Origin: Dipteronia dyeriana
Lineage: Eukaryota; Streptophyta; Magnoliopsida; Sapindales; Sapindaceae
Length of the DNA stretch: 64,000 nt
Direction: 5' to 3'
NCBI GenBank assembly: GCA_032871835.1
Contig: CM065295.1
Coordinates: 82,329,819 to 82,393,818, forward strand
Part shown: piece after piece, positions 1-10,284 of the stretch
Numbering within the stretch: position 1 is the stretch's first letter
Layout of the letters: the number at the start of each line of letters is the position of its first letter
Translations under genes and position numbers: made by a program
Notes under the pieces: model-generated
Told to the model about the DNA's origin: nothing
The model's input: the letters and a program-made list of their open reading frames with translations, nothing else
The model's database searches: none

Positions 1-15
1 TAGCCGATTTTTTTA

Positions 16-800
16 GTGGCGATGTTGACACCCTTCAAAAACTGTATGTACACCCCTTTCGTAAGTACAACCCTAAACTATTTTAAAAATTCATGTTTCG
101 TAAATAAACCCCATTTAATGTCAAAAATACATTTTTTTTAATTTTATTATATTATATTTTTGTTAACAGACCCTCACTATTATGTTATCTAATCAGATTT
201 ATTTAAAATTTTATTATTATATATCTTTTTATTCAAATAAATAATTTATCTTTAAAAAAATATTCTAACTCCTACAAAAACATTCGACGTCACTAAAAAT
301 TTTCTTATTATTGCCTTAAAACTTTTTTTTTCTTTAATATTTGTTAAGCTCAAAATTCTTCAATTTCACTGAATGGAAAAATTACTAGCTTTCAACACAC
401 AACAATGTATTACAATTCCTCTGTTCCTAAGAAATTTTATTGTTTTTTTTTATAGTAGAAAGTTTATTGTTTGTATTGATTTTTGTTTCACTCAATTATA
501 ACAATAAATTGATGGTCAACTCAATCAATTTGTATTCCTTAAAAGAAATTGAAATGAGTATTTAAAATAGAAGTTAGGGTTTGATAAAATATAAAGATTT
601 TTATTATCATATCAAACAATTAATACGAAACTTTTTTTTTTTTTTTAAAAAAGATTGATATAAAACCAATTAATAATTATTGATGTGTACTTATAAACTA
701 TTTAGTCATTTAAGTAATTTTATTCAAGGGTAATATTTGATTTTTAAATATGTTAAATTGGGGTGTATATACAGTTTTTGAGATATGTAAATATCGTCAT
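16..800. repeat. MITE-like DNA element with ~42-bp terminal inverted repeats
   Basis: The left end (16-57) and the reverse complement of the right end (about 759-800) align over about 42 bases, sharing CAAAAACTGTA and a run of C. The flanks 8-15 and 801-808 are both TTTTTTTA, a possible 8-bp target duplication, although low in complexity. The interior is AT-rich with no coding potential. The superfamily is uncertain (hAT or Mutator-like). Confidence 0.6.
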
Positions 801-902
801 TTTTTTTAAAAAAAAAAACTCAGTGGGTTTTTCATTTTTGGAGGCCCATTTTGATCGAATGTCGCGGCTTTTAAAATTTGACTCAATTTAGGTTTTAAAT
901 TG

Positions 903-1014
903 TTTTGAAGTCCAAATATTACCCGGCTCTCCGTCGGTGAAGCCAACCCAGGATGGGGTGATATTGTTACCTTAGTCATTGGTTTTGATCTCCACATGGC
1001 CATTTGTGTAAACA
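903..1014 (-). pseudogene. BiP/Hsp70 exon 2 fragment (relic)
   Basis: Read on the minus strand, this stretch resembles exon 2 of the intact BiP gene at 20.8-23.9 kb, including residues reading like TNGHVEI and [12 protein letters not shown]. The Gln codon that follows the conserved Asn-Asp in BiP is TAA here. The neighbouring [10 protein letters not shown] segment is missing or scrambled, and similarity stops abruptly on both sides. It is therefore a broken, isolated exon piece rather than a gene. It lies in the same orientation as the intact gene, about 20 kb away. Whether it came from that gene or from another Hsp70 cannot be told by eye. Confidence 0.75.
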
Positions 1015-1080
1015 CTACGTAACATAATCATTGAAAACATAATAGGTCTAAGAAAGAGTTCAAAAAATAAATAATATTTT

Positions 1081-1410
1081 TTAGAGGTAGCATTTCGATA
1101 ATGTTATTGTGCTAATAATTTATGTTTAAAAGACACATTTTATGGTGAATGGATAAAAATGTTTAAAAGACACATTTTTGAAACTTTTTCGATCTTTTTT
1201 TAACCAAATTCGAGTTTTTTTGAAACACGTCCGAGCTTTTTTTTATCAAAGCACCGATCTTTTTTTTTTTTTTTAAAGTTCCAAACTTTTTTTCAAAGCT
1301 CCAAATTTCTTTTTTCAAACCCCGAGCTTTTCTTGTTTCCAAAGGTTCGATTTTTTTTAAAGCTCCGAGTTTTTTTTTCAAAGCTCCGAGCTTTTTAAAA
1401 CTAGATTTTT
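1081..1410. repeat. T-rich degenerate repeat related to the MULE left flank
   Basis: The stretch begins with ATAATGTTA...TTTAAAAGACACA, which recurs at about 59,830-59,880 beside the Mutator-like element. It continues into irregular units of CGAGCTTTTTTT or CCGATCTTTTTT, like the array at 60.2-60.8 kb. The small minus-strand ORF here (1163-1381) is Lys-rich low-complexity translation and not a gene. Confidence 0.5.
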
Positions 1411-1834
1411 GAAATTTGATTTAGATAAAATAGAATTTTGATTTAGATAATCTATACCATTCATCAAATTTAGCAATCCCTGAAAACAATCTTTAAATGT
1501 TTAGGTGACAACTTTTGAGGATCCAAATTTACTTATACCATTGGAGATGCTCTTAATTACCCATTTCTCTATACCTTGAATTATTGTAATATTTCAAAGA
1601 AAAAAATGCAAAATATACAAAGATGTTGCAATGACTCTTTGTACAAAATAAATAAAAAATTGGTAAAAACCAAAATAATAAAATTAATGAGTAAAATAGT
1701 TGAAGCTAGATTATAAAAACATCTTCAAATTCCGACAAGAACCTTTGATATCTTGATCATAAAATAATGCAAGATTTTTCCTTTCATTACACTCCCTTGA
1801 TCCTCAAATCAAAATTTGCGACATCATTGGCAAT
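1411..1834. other. intergenic, no gene seen
   Basis: AT-rich DNA without coding signal. Bases around 1537-1555 read CATTGGAGATGCTCTTA, resembling the end of many plant MITEs, but no partner end was found. Confidence 0.5.
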
Positions 1835-2566
1835 TAGATCAGGCAAAACGGGTTTGTGGGTAGTCGGGTTGGACCAAACCCGACATGACTCATTTATTAA
1901 ATAGGTCGTGTCGGGTCAATCCGTTTATTAAACGAGTTGAACTTCTCAAACCCGTCCAAATCCATTTAATAAACGTATAACCCAACATGACCCGTTTAAC
2001 CCGTTTATAATATGTTTGATTTTTTTTCTATATTAATAATTATTAAAAATATAATATAAATATAAACTAAAAATATCCTTAAAAAACCAACTAAATAACC
2101 AACCAAATCAAATCTCAATTTAGACGAGCCACACAAATACTATAAAGTTTATACAATCCACAAATGATAGAATATATATATAAGAAAAAACCAAACAATT
2201 AAAACTAATAAAAACGATAAATAAAGACCAATAGTTCAACTGTTGAGGTCTTCAAACTTCATATTCCACAAACTATTGACAATCGTAAGATGAAAGTTAA
2301 AATAATATAAAAATTAGTTATTTATCATTGAACCATAATTGTTGTTGTAAGTATTCCCCCAATTAATTTTAAATTACATATGTTTTCTATACTAATCGTG
2401 TCAACATGTCAACCCGTTCATAATACCCAATCCAACCCGTTTATTAAACGGGTTAAACGGGTCAACCCCGTTTACCAACCCGAACCCATTTAGCTTCACC
2501 CAATCTAACTTAAATTCGTTGGGTTCGTATCGACCCGTCGTGTCGTGACCCAAATTATCAGACCTA
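1835..2566. mobile_element. hAT-like non-autonomous element with GGGTT/AACCC-rich arms
   Basis: The ends are imperfect inverted repeats: TAGATCAGGCAA at the left, and TAGGTCTGATAA as the reverse complement of the right. Both arms are packed with CGGGTT, AACCCG and GACCCG motifs facing each other, with an AT-rich centre. The flanking octamers TTGGCAAT and TTGACGGT agree at 5 of 8 positions, consistent with a decayed 8-bp duplication. There is no transposase. Confidence 0.6.
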
Positions 2567-2591
2567 TTGACGGTAGTCACATTGACAGTTT

Positions 2592-2704
2592 TGCCTTCAC
2601 TTGGGTTATTTCCAAATCTCCGTGTTTGAAAGGTTCGATCGGTACACTTGAGAGAAAATATTTTCAGTAGTAAAGACCAACATCAAACCCCTTATAAGGC
2701 ACCA
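2592..2704. repeat. segment repeated in inverted orientation at 20021-20130
   Basis: About 110 bases, including the block GAAAGGTTCGATCGGTACAC, recur as the reverse complement at 20,021-20,130 with an estimated 80-85% identity. No gene is recognised in either copy. Confidence 0.7.
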
Positions 2705-3180
2705 ATTGTGTTAGGATTTTTGTACGGAGAAGTGAAATTTCGAACCGCAATATTTGGAAAGGTAAATGTAGAAATGTAGACTTAGAAAAATCTAAGGGAT
2801 TGACAGTTTCCGAATTCACAAGGAAATTCGGAGGATGAATGGTCTGATGACTAGCACTTAACAAAAAAACATAAGACATCATACGAGCAGCAAAAGTGAT
2901 TCAAATGAAGATAACAGCTAATAGGCTGGAAATAATGTTTGAAAAGCATATGCTCCCCATTTAGCTCCCTGTTGAAGAAAAGAAAATTAAATTTTGCAGA
3001 TACTGTGTATATATACTATCATTAGTGGAATTTGTGTTTTCCAATAGGACTTTAATCTTACACCGAGTTTACTTCCTAACGAGAGAGAAAATTCAAATGC
3101 TGATTAATGGTTAGGAATCAAATTCCATAGACCCATATGCAAATCAGGAATACTTTATAGTCCACCAAATTCACTAGGTC
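2705..3180. other. intergenic, no gene seen
   Basis: No convincing coding region or repeat. The 72-codon minus-strand ORF at 2664-2882 has no recognisable motif. Confidence 0.4.
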
Positions 3181-4073
3181 TATAATAAGTGGCGTTTGTG
3201 TAGCTCAAAATACAAACATGTTCAGGCCGAATGAAGACAGGCCTAATGTGGGTCTAAAAAGGACTCAAGCCTTGACCAAGTCAAAGAATCAATATTGTTG
3301 AAACAAATTTAAAATATTGAGATCCCTAAAATCTCGGGAGATAAAATCATAATCTCAACCCATGATCTCAGGTGAAGATAATTGGATCATACGAGTAATC
3401 CACTTGAGGAACACTCCTCATTGGCTTTAAATAGCAGCAGCCCTTTCGTTAAAAGAGGGGGAGATTTACTTCTGATGCTTCATATAAGCTCCACAAACCA
3501 CATTCACTTACATCAAGATATGTTAACATCCAAACAAAACTCGACCAACACCCATTATACAGGACCATTCGACCAACTTCTATTTTCTTCAAGACCATTC
3601 GACTAACACCAATTTTCTACGTGACCATTCGACCAACACCTACTTTCTACATCATATAAAATTCATTCAACAACGGTCTTGCCTCACCCTCCACCGACCT
3701 TTTGACTCCGTTCTCTAAGTTACGTTCAACGATTCTAATTCACTTCTCAACAAGCGTACTACATTTATCAATTACAATCATAACTCTACGTTCAGCCCAA
3801 ACGAACATAAAGCTATTTGAACGACACCACCCAGGACTCGACCAATCTTGTTTATGGTTTGATCTTTATTGCTCAATAATTCAATATAGTCGTGGAAATT
3901 GATTATATTCAAGTTTCATTCTATAAAAACTATTTCTCCTATAAATATCTAACTTTAACGTCTTGCAGGATTTTCAGTGTCCTTTGCACTACCAAATTCA
4001 ACTATGGATTTTTGGGATCTACAGTTTGGCATCAGTTGTGGGCTTCGACAATCATTTTTACGAAACTAACAGT
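3181..4073 (+). repeat. possible old LTR remnant with a short minisatellite
   Basis: Around 3425 there is a TTTAAATAG TATA-like box, and the stretch has LTR-like composition. About 3.5 units of roughly 36 bp containing ACCATTCGACCAACAC lie at 3541-3650. No partner LTR and no coding domain are seen, so the LTR assignment is weak. ORFs in this stretch are not gene-like. Confidence 0.3.
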
Positions 4074-4081
4074 TTTACAGT

Positions 4082-4720
4082 CAGGGCCGACCCATAGGTA
4101 TAGCAAACCCAGTATTTTGCTAGGGTCCCCAAATGGTCCAATCTACTTCTTCTTATTTTGGGGCCTCATATCCAATTTATTTTAGTACAAGAAGGGCCTC
4201 ATTTCATACATAGTTTTGCTTCTTCTTTTTTTAATAAGGCCCAATTATCTATATATAGTTCTATTTTATAGAAATAAACACCAAAGCCCAATTGATTCTA
4301 ACATAAAGACTTAATTTTACATTATTTGAGAGTCCAATTGATTTTTTTTTTTGTAAGAGAGTCCAATTAAATTGCTAACATTTATTTGTTAACCTAGTCA
4401 AAATTGTCACTCACTCACTCCGTGGCTCCGTCGGAGTCCACTTTATTTGCTAACCTAGTCTAATTGAATTGCTAATATTTTCTTTAATGATAATAATTTT
4501 TAAAATAATACTCGCGTACTGACTAATCAGTACCAATTTGTGAGGGAAATGTAAAAAGTAAAAAAATAAAAGACAAGTATTACACTCTTATTGGTGTGAT
4601 CAGTATTTTAGGTACTGATCAGTCAATACCTAAGTAACATTCTAATTTTTATATAGGTCCCTAATTTTTGTTAATATCATTAAATAACTCGGATTCGAAA
4701 AATGTCCAGAGAAGACCATG
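4082..4720 (+). mobile_element. hAT-like MITE, copy A (paired with copy B at 58943-59443)
   Basis: It starts CAGGGCCGACCCATAGG. The flanking octamers are TTTACAGT (4074-4081) and TTTACAGG (4721-4728), a 7-of-8 target duplication typical of hAT insertions. The body aligns along its length with the reverse complement of 58,943-59,443, including TGCTAACCTAGTC-type and GTCCACTTTATTTGC blocks. It is longer than copy B because it carries a nested insertion near 4523-4660. It encodes no protein. Confidence 0.75.
4523..4660. repeat. small MITE nested inside copy A
   Basis: This stretch is absent from the related element at 58.9 kb. Its right half (TTTAGGTACTGATCAGT and the preceding ~40 bases) matches 25,890-25,935, which ends TTAGGTACTGACCAGT. 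The exact limits are estimated from where alignment with copy B breaks. Confidence 0.5.
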
Positions 4721-4949
4721 TTTACAGGAATACTATACCAGACGAGATGGTTGAAACGTCCACATCAATCCATGTTGAAACGTCCACATGACACAACTCA
4801 CTCCACCCACTTCCCAAGTGAACAAGAACGATAATGGACGCAATCAATGTGCAGGAAAAATGAATCATATTCATCCATCGATTGAAGATACGACAAGTCG
4901 TGCAAAAGGTCTAAGTCGAACGAATTCCATCTCTTTGAACAGTCGTGCG

Positions 4950-6695
4950 ACTGGGGATGGTAACTTAACCCGGTCGGGCCGGGTTCCCGGCTTTACCCAG
5001 ACCGAAAAACCAGAATAAAACCCGAAGGTACCCTGACCGGTTGTGTTTCGGCCCTTATCCGTGTATAGCCGGAAACCCGACCGAGTATCAGGATTTAATC
5101 TTAAAAAAAAAAAAAAAAAAAAAAACTCCTTTTTTTTATAAAAAAAAACCTAATTTTATTTTCAAACTTCCCAAATTCAAAGTTACAATAAACAGCCCCT
5201 CCTATTCTCTCTCTACCAAATCTCCACCGCCGAACTGTTCCCACCGGACCACCGCCGTTGAGAACCTCTTCTGTCTGCCGCCGCTGACCCTCTTCCCAGC
5301 TTTGTCTTCTCGATCTCTTCTTGGCATTTCATCTTCTTTCTTTCATTTTTTTTGAAATTTCGATCTCTTCCTAGTATTTCATTTTTTTTTTTTAAATTTC
5401 GATACACAGATCAAATTTCTGTTCTATGGAATATGAATTTTATTTTCTATCTCGTTTCTGCTTTTATTTTCTATATCGTTGCAGGCATAGGACAAGTTAT
5501 AAAGGGATGGGATGTTGGGGTCAATGGTAGTTATCAGAATAATTCTAGACTTAACTTGATTTTGCTTGTTCATATTTTAAATTTATCTTAAATGTATTTA
5601 CATTCGTTTTTGCGTATTAAATCCTCAGGTATGCGAGTTGGAGACAAACGAAGACTTACAATTCCTCCAGCAATGCTGTATGTATTTGGCATCACTTTCA
5701 AATATTTAACAATTAACATATCATTTTCATTTTAGCAATGTATCTGTATTTATATATGTAACTTTTGATGCAGTTATGGGGCTAAAGGTGCTGGAGGACA
5801 GAATACATATACCACCAAATTCGTGGCTGGTTCGATGTGGAATTGGTTGATGTGGTTGAGTGCCTTTTGTTCTTCAATTTTGAAGTTCTTTGCTGCTTTA
5901 ATGCCCAGCAGGTAAAAGATAGATTCAGAAACCTTGATGTGTCAATGGAGAAGAAATGTTTTTTTTTTTTATAGATTTCACTACCAGTTCTCAGCTTCAC
6001 CGTATATTTTTCCATTAATAGGACTTGTAGGATGTATGTGGGTGGGCAAAAATTGTGTGCAACATTTACATTGCTACAATATTGTTTCAGCTACAGACAT
6101 GAATCTTCTTGTTAATGAAATCACATATTGGTATATTTTTTTTAACAGAAATTGTAACACAGCTTCTTATAAGAGATCATCTACCCCAGAATATTTTAAA
6201 AACCAATGTTGGTTTTTAGAGAATAGCATTTGGGCATCAAAAACCATCGCTAGAGCAATTTTAAATTTGAATTTGATCCAACTTGAATTGAACCACAAAT
6301 TGTCATACAACCACATGACTAGCAATGGATACCACGGTATATACTAACAAACAACAACAGTATAGGCAAAATTAATGTTTATACACATTCTAGCGGTCCT
6401 TGTTAAATACTTTATGAAAGGAATCTCTATCTATATAATATATTAATATATATTTAAAAATTAAAATCCGAGTAAAATTAAAAATTAGAAAAAAATTAAA
6501 TTAAAAAAAAAACGGATAAAACCCAAATAAAATCTAGGTATGGATACCCGGCCGGATCTTTCCGGACCGGATACCCAGCTTACAACATCTAGGATTTTTC
6601 CGGATTATTACCCGATCTCACAAAACCTAGATATCTGGTCGGATCCGGGTATATCCGGCCAGGTCCAAGTATACCAGGCCCGGACCGTGACATAT
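4950..6695. mobile_element. possible transposon-captured region around the FKBP fragment
   Basis: Both sides of the FKBP exons carry GC-rich stretches built from short CCGG/CCCGG motifs, at 4,965-5,085 and 6,540-6,690. The left edge reads TGGGGATGGTAA, like the terminus of hAT-type non-autonomous elements in plants. I could not find a matching right terminus or a target-site duplication, so the transposon boundary is an inference. If right, this is a Pack-type element that captured a gene piece. Confidence 0.35.
5485..5870 (+). pseudogene. FKBP-type peptidyl-prolyl isomerase C-terminal fragment
   Basis: Three exons with preserved splice signals encode the end of an FKBP domain: 5485-5526 (GQVIKGWDVGVNG), 5629-5677 (MRVGDKRRLTIPPAM) and 5774-~5865 (YGAKGAGGQ, then IPPNSWLV and FDVELVDV in shifted frames). 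The wording is that of the C-terminal FKBP domain of plant nuclear FKBP43/FKBP53-type proteins. Exon c has a small insertion after the GAGGQ segment and a two-base deletion near 5830, so IPPNSWLV and FDVELV cannot be read together. The N-terminal nucleoplasmin-like part and the start of the FKBP fold are absent. Introns are retained, so this is a DNA-level duplicate rather than a processed copy. It sits between GC-rich, transposon-like arms. Confidence 0.85.
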
Positions 6696-7103
6696 GGAAC
6701 TTTTGTTCCAATGCTACGAACATTGAAAATAATGTCGACTGCCAAGTTATCAGAAGACGATTTTGCAAGTCCACGTTCCCTCCAGAAAATAAACAAAATC
6801 TAGAATATGAAGTCGAGCTAAATTCACTCCACTGATCTTTTGAGATATTTTGCAAAGCTCCATGTCGAGCTGATAAAAAAAAAATGCAATGCTATACGAC
6901 GATCTACAACTATAATTTCGTTTACTCCCATGTCGAGTGATATTGTCTAAAGTGACGCCATGCATCTTTACTTTATCAAGTCGATCTCGATTTCGTAATA
7001 CAAAAGTGATTGTGTCGATTGGCATATCTTTGAAAGCATCAATCTTTATTTCGTCAAGTCACTAGGCATCGAGATAATTAACTTTCGAAGTCAAAATTGG
7101 AAG
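5871..7103. other. intergenic / repeat-derived DNA before the retrotransposon
   Basis: 6,540-6,690 is the GC-rich right arm described with the FKBP fragment. 6,815-7,103 is rich in scattered GTCGAGCT/GTCGA motifs, like those on the other side of the retrotransposon (19,860-19,950), so the element probably inserted into an older repeat. No gene was recognised. Confidence 0.5.
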
Positions 7104-7960
7104 TGTCGAATGTAAATTTTACCAAAGAAAAAATAGCCAGGTGGACGTTCAAATGTGTATTCGAGAAATATCCTATAAGGCATCATTAAAGAAAAGAAAG
7201 TCGAGTAAGCACATATTGAATAAAACCTATCCGAGATCAGTTAACAGCACTCGGAACTGGTTAAACAACGCTCCTACTCGGGCTCAAACGGTGCTACTCG
7301 GGACCATCAGGTATTGCTCTTACTCGGGAATAAATACGACTCGAGTAAGAACTTGGTGCTTATTTCACACGGATTAAGTCATTAAATACGCGAAGATATC
7401 CATCAGGAAGGAATCCCAAATAAAATGGAACATTTAAGTTAGAAGAGTCCCCAATCAGGAAATAACTTGATTACTTTACGAAGACTATATTCTTATAAGG
7501 AAACAAATCCAAATTGAACAGCACTACTAGAATCCCATTCGATTTCCATAAGAGACTCCGAAACAGGAAAGAAAACAAATCGACCTCAAGAAAGTAACCG
7601 AATCACAATTAAATACAAAGATCTTGTATTACTTGTACAAGGCAGATTAGGGTTCTATAAACATATAAATAGACCCATAATCTCATCCAAAAAAGGAGAT
7701 ATAGGCAATATAGCATACAACAATTATAGTAAATACAGAGAGAAAAAGAGAGATCGAGAGCTTGTAAACATCTTATTCTATTAGTGGATTTTGGCTTGGT
7801 TGATCCTTCAACCACCCGTGGATGTTTCTCCGGCCATCGGAGTTTTACCACGTAAAACCTTGTCTTTGTTACTCTCTCTGCATATCTTTCTCTTTAATTC
7901 GATAGCCGAAATCCAATCCTTGTTGGCTTTTTTGGCATAATCCAAAAATCGACGTCAACA
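7104..7960 (+). repeat. 5' LTR
   Basis: 857 bp, TGTCGAATG...GTCAACA, matching 18,553-19,432. It lacks about 23 bp present near the start of the 3' LTR. TATAAATA at about 7664-7671 is a likely core promoter for the genomic transcript. Several ACTCGG repeats lie in the U3-like part (7,250-7,350). Confidence 0.95.
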
Positions 7961-7985
7961 ATTGACGCTAGAATGAGGGGTTGAA
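7961..7985 (+). promoter_or_regulatory. candidate primer-binding site region
   Basis: Directly after the LTR comes ATTGACGCTAGAATGAGGGG, the expected place and length for a tRNA primer-binding site. The sequence is diverged, and I could not match it confidently to a specific tRNA 3' end. Confidence 0.5.
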
Positions 7986-8007
7986 CCTCCGAACTTGTTA
8001 AAAAGCA

Positions 8008-9600
8008 ATGGCAGGAAGCAGAAGTAGTTCAGGGAATGGCCAAAAATCACCAGGCGATTTCCATATTGGCAATACGTCACAAGATCCTGCAGCAAACACA
8101 GAAAACCAGCTTGCGCACCTGGCGGGGATCCAGCAAGTTCCTCCAACCAGCAGAGATCTTACGCTGCATTTCTAAGAAGCCCTACAACAATTGGTGACGG
8201 ACGCAGCAAGGGAAGGGATTGATCTACTGGACGCATGAGCACATACTCCCAATCCTCCACCCGCAAGGCTCCGTTCGATGGTTGTGGGGCCAGGAATAAC
8301 TATGCCAGAAACCAAAAGGAACTCTTCCCCAATCAATCCAGCTGGACAGAAAACACTAGAAGTGGAAAATCACCAGAGGCTGGATCGCAATCAAACAATA
8401 CGTGCCAGACATCGTAAATACGATCGGCGCAGAGGACGATCATCATCAGAAGACAGTGATCAACATCATCGTAAACGTCATCATGGAGTCATACGAGAGT
8501 TCCGGCATAAAGTGAAGAGTCTGAGGAAAGAATGACAGTTACCCAACGGTTCAACCGTCAAGGAAGCCTGGTGGGGGACAGAGATGTCACAATCAAGAGC
8601 CTAACTCGAGAAGTAGAGAATAACAGACAACAGATGGAGGCACTAGTCAGACGTTACGACTATAACGATCTATCCGACGATGACTCTGACAGTCCATTTA
8701 CCAGGGAGATTTTGCGGACCCCTTTCCCAGAAAGATTCAGGATGCCGCATGTGGAGCAATTCAACAAAAGATATAGATCCAAAGGAGCACGTTAGACGCT
8801 ATAAAAGTGTCATGGCTCAATATGCCCGCAGTGACTCCCTATCGTGTCTCAACTTTCGCAAACACTAGGGGACACAGGCTCAAGATGGTTCGGAAGACTA
8901 CCCCCGGTAAGCATCGAAAATTTCAGCGAGTTGAGCAGGAGCTTCTCAAGGCAATTCCTGAGCAACGTTCATAGAAAGAAGTCGGTGGCCTACCTCTCTC
9001 AAATAAAACAGGGGAAGGACGAGTCATTAAAAAAAATACTTGGGCCGGTTCGGCCAAGCAGTATCAGAAATTGGCAGCGTTAATGATGAAGCAATTATTG
9101 CTGCCTTCACCAATAACTTACAGAATGGACGATTATCCTTCGATTTGAGAAGAGCATGGCTGACAAGGTATGCCGACATGATAGATATTGCTGGAGGATA
9201 CGCACTGGCTGAGGAAGAAGAGTTAGCTACAGGAGGAAGCTATATGCATGGAGGAAAGCCCGAACAGAAGAATACCGAATCCAAGAGGCAGAATCAAAAG
9301 GAAAAACGGAAAGGGAACAACAAGGATGGGGGTAATGGGCTCAACGCCGAACAGTCCACAGAGAAATACCAAGGCAGATATACCAATTACACCCCTATTC
9401 GGAAGAAACAAGAAGAAATTCTAGCCATCTTGGAAGAAAAGAATATGGTGCAAGAACCGCGGTGACAATCAGAGTTCGCCCGGAGAGATACAACCAAGTA
9501 TTGCAGGTTTCATAAAGAAACCGGACATGTAACTTCAAAGTGTTTTCAGCTCAGAGATTACATAGAAACTCTTATTCGGGAAGGGCACCTGAGGGATGTA
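8008..9600 (+). pseudogene. gag of the Tat retrotransposon, broken
   Basis: Structural (capsid/nucleocapsid) gene. Recognisable parts run in order across several frames: an N-terminal piece from ATG 8008 to a stop at about 8173; an Arg/Ser/His-rich linker; the retrotransposon-gag region around 8,700-9,050 (FPERFRMPHVEQFN, RRYKSVMAQYA, SFSRQFLSNVHRKKS); and AWLTRYADMIDIAGGYALAE at 9,150. Near 9,500 a nucleic-acid-binding knuckle reads CRFHKETGHVTSKC and leads into the protease region. At least four frameshifts and several stops (for example TGA at 9462-9464) separate these pieces, so no full Gag can be made. Decay here is heavier than in pol, which keeps one frame. Confidence 0.85.
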
Positions 9601-10254
9601 ATCTTGAAAAAAGACAGACCAGAAACCAAGAGAGTCAAGGTTGATCACAACCCTGGTCAAAACCAAAGAACCAGCCCCGAAGCCAATCAAGTAATACATA
9701 CAATTTTCAGAGGACCTTCTACTTGGAGAAGCAACCGAGAACAAACTCAGGAAATCAGAGAAGCAGTAGAAGCAAGGAATAACTTCGACGTAAACTCGGT
9801 TGAACAAGACCCAAAAAGGGTAAAGGAAGGATGGGACCCAATAGTCTTTACAGAGGCAGATTCCCATGACGTCGATGTTCGACCTAATAACGCTTTGGTT
9901 ATAAGTGCCCGGATTGGCCATAGGAAAGTTCGGAGAATTTTAATAGATAATGGGAGCTCAGCAGACATCCTAAGCGTGGCCGTATACGACCAGCTAAGAC
10001 TAGACCGAAAAGATTTACAGTCTTTCCATACTCCATTAAGAGGATTTGGGGGAATAGAGGTCGGGTCACTCGGGACGGTAAAGCTACCTGTTAAGATCGG
10101 AACGGCACCATGCCAGAAGACTGTCCTGCTCGACTTCGTGGTAGTTGACTTGGATAATTGGCCGTATAATGCATTATTGGGCCGACCATTCCTGAATAAA
10201 ACAAGGGCCGTGACGACCACTTATGCATTAATGATCAAGTTCCCAACAGAATAA
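9601..10254 (+). pseudogene. retrotransposon aspartic protease region
   Basis: Open for 216 codons, ending in TAA at 10252. The retropepsin active-site signature is seen as RILIDNGSSADILSV: the family motif D-[TS/N]-G-[SA], with Asn after the catalytic Asp as is usual in this lineage. Downstream, FVVVDLDNWPYNALLGRPFL matches the conserved C-terminal ALLGRP block of gypsy proteases. The frame continues into RT without a shift, so protease and RT-integrase were once one polyprotein. The protease would cleave Gag-Pol, but the terminal stop separates it from RT. Confidence 0.9.
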
Positions 10255-10284
10255 GGGGTTGAGATAGTCAAGGGATCCCAAGAG

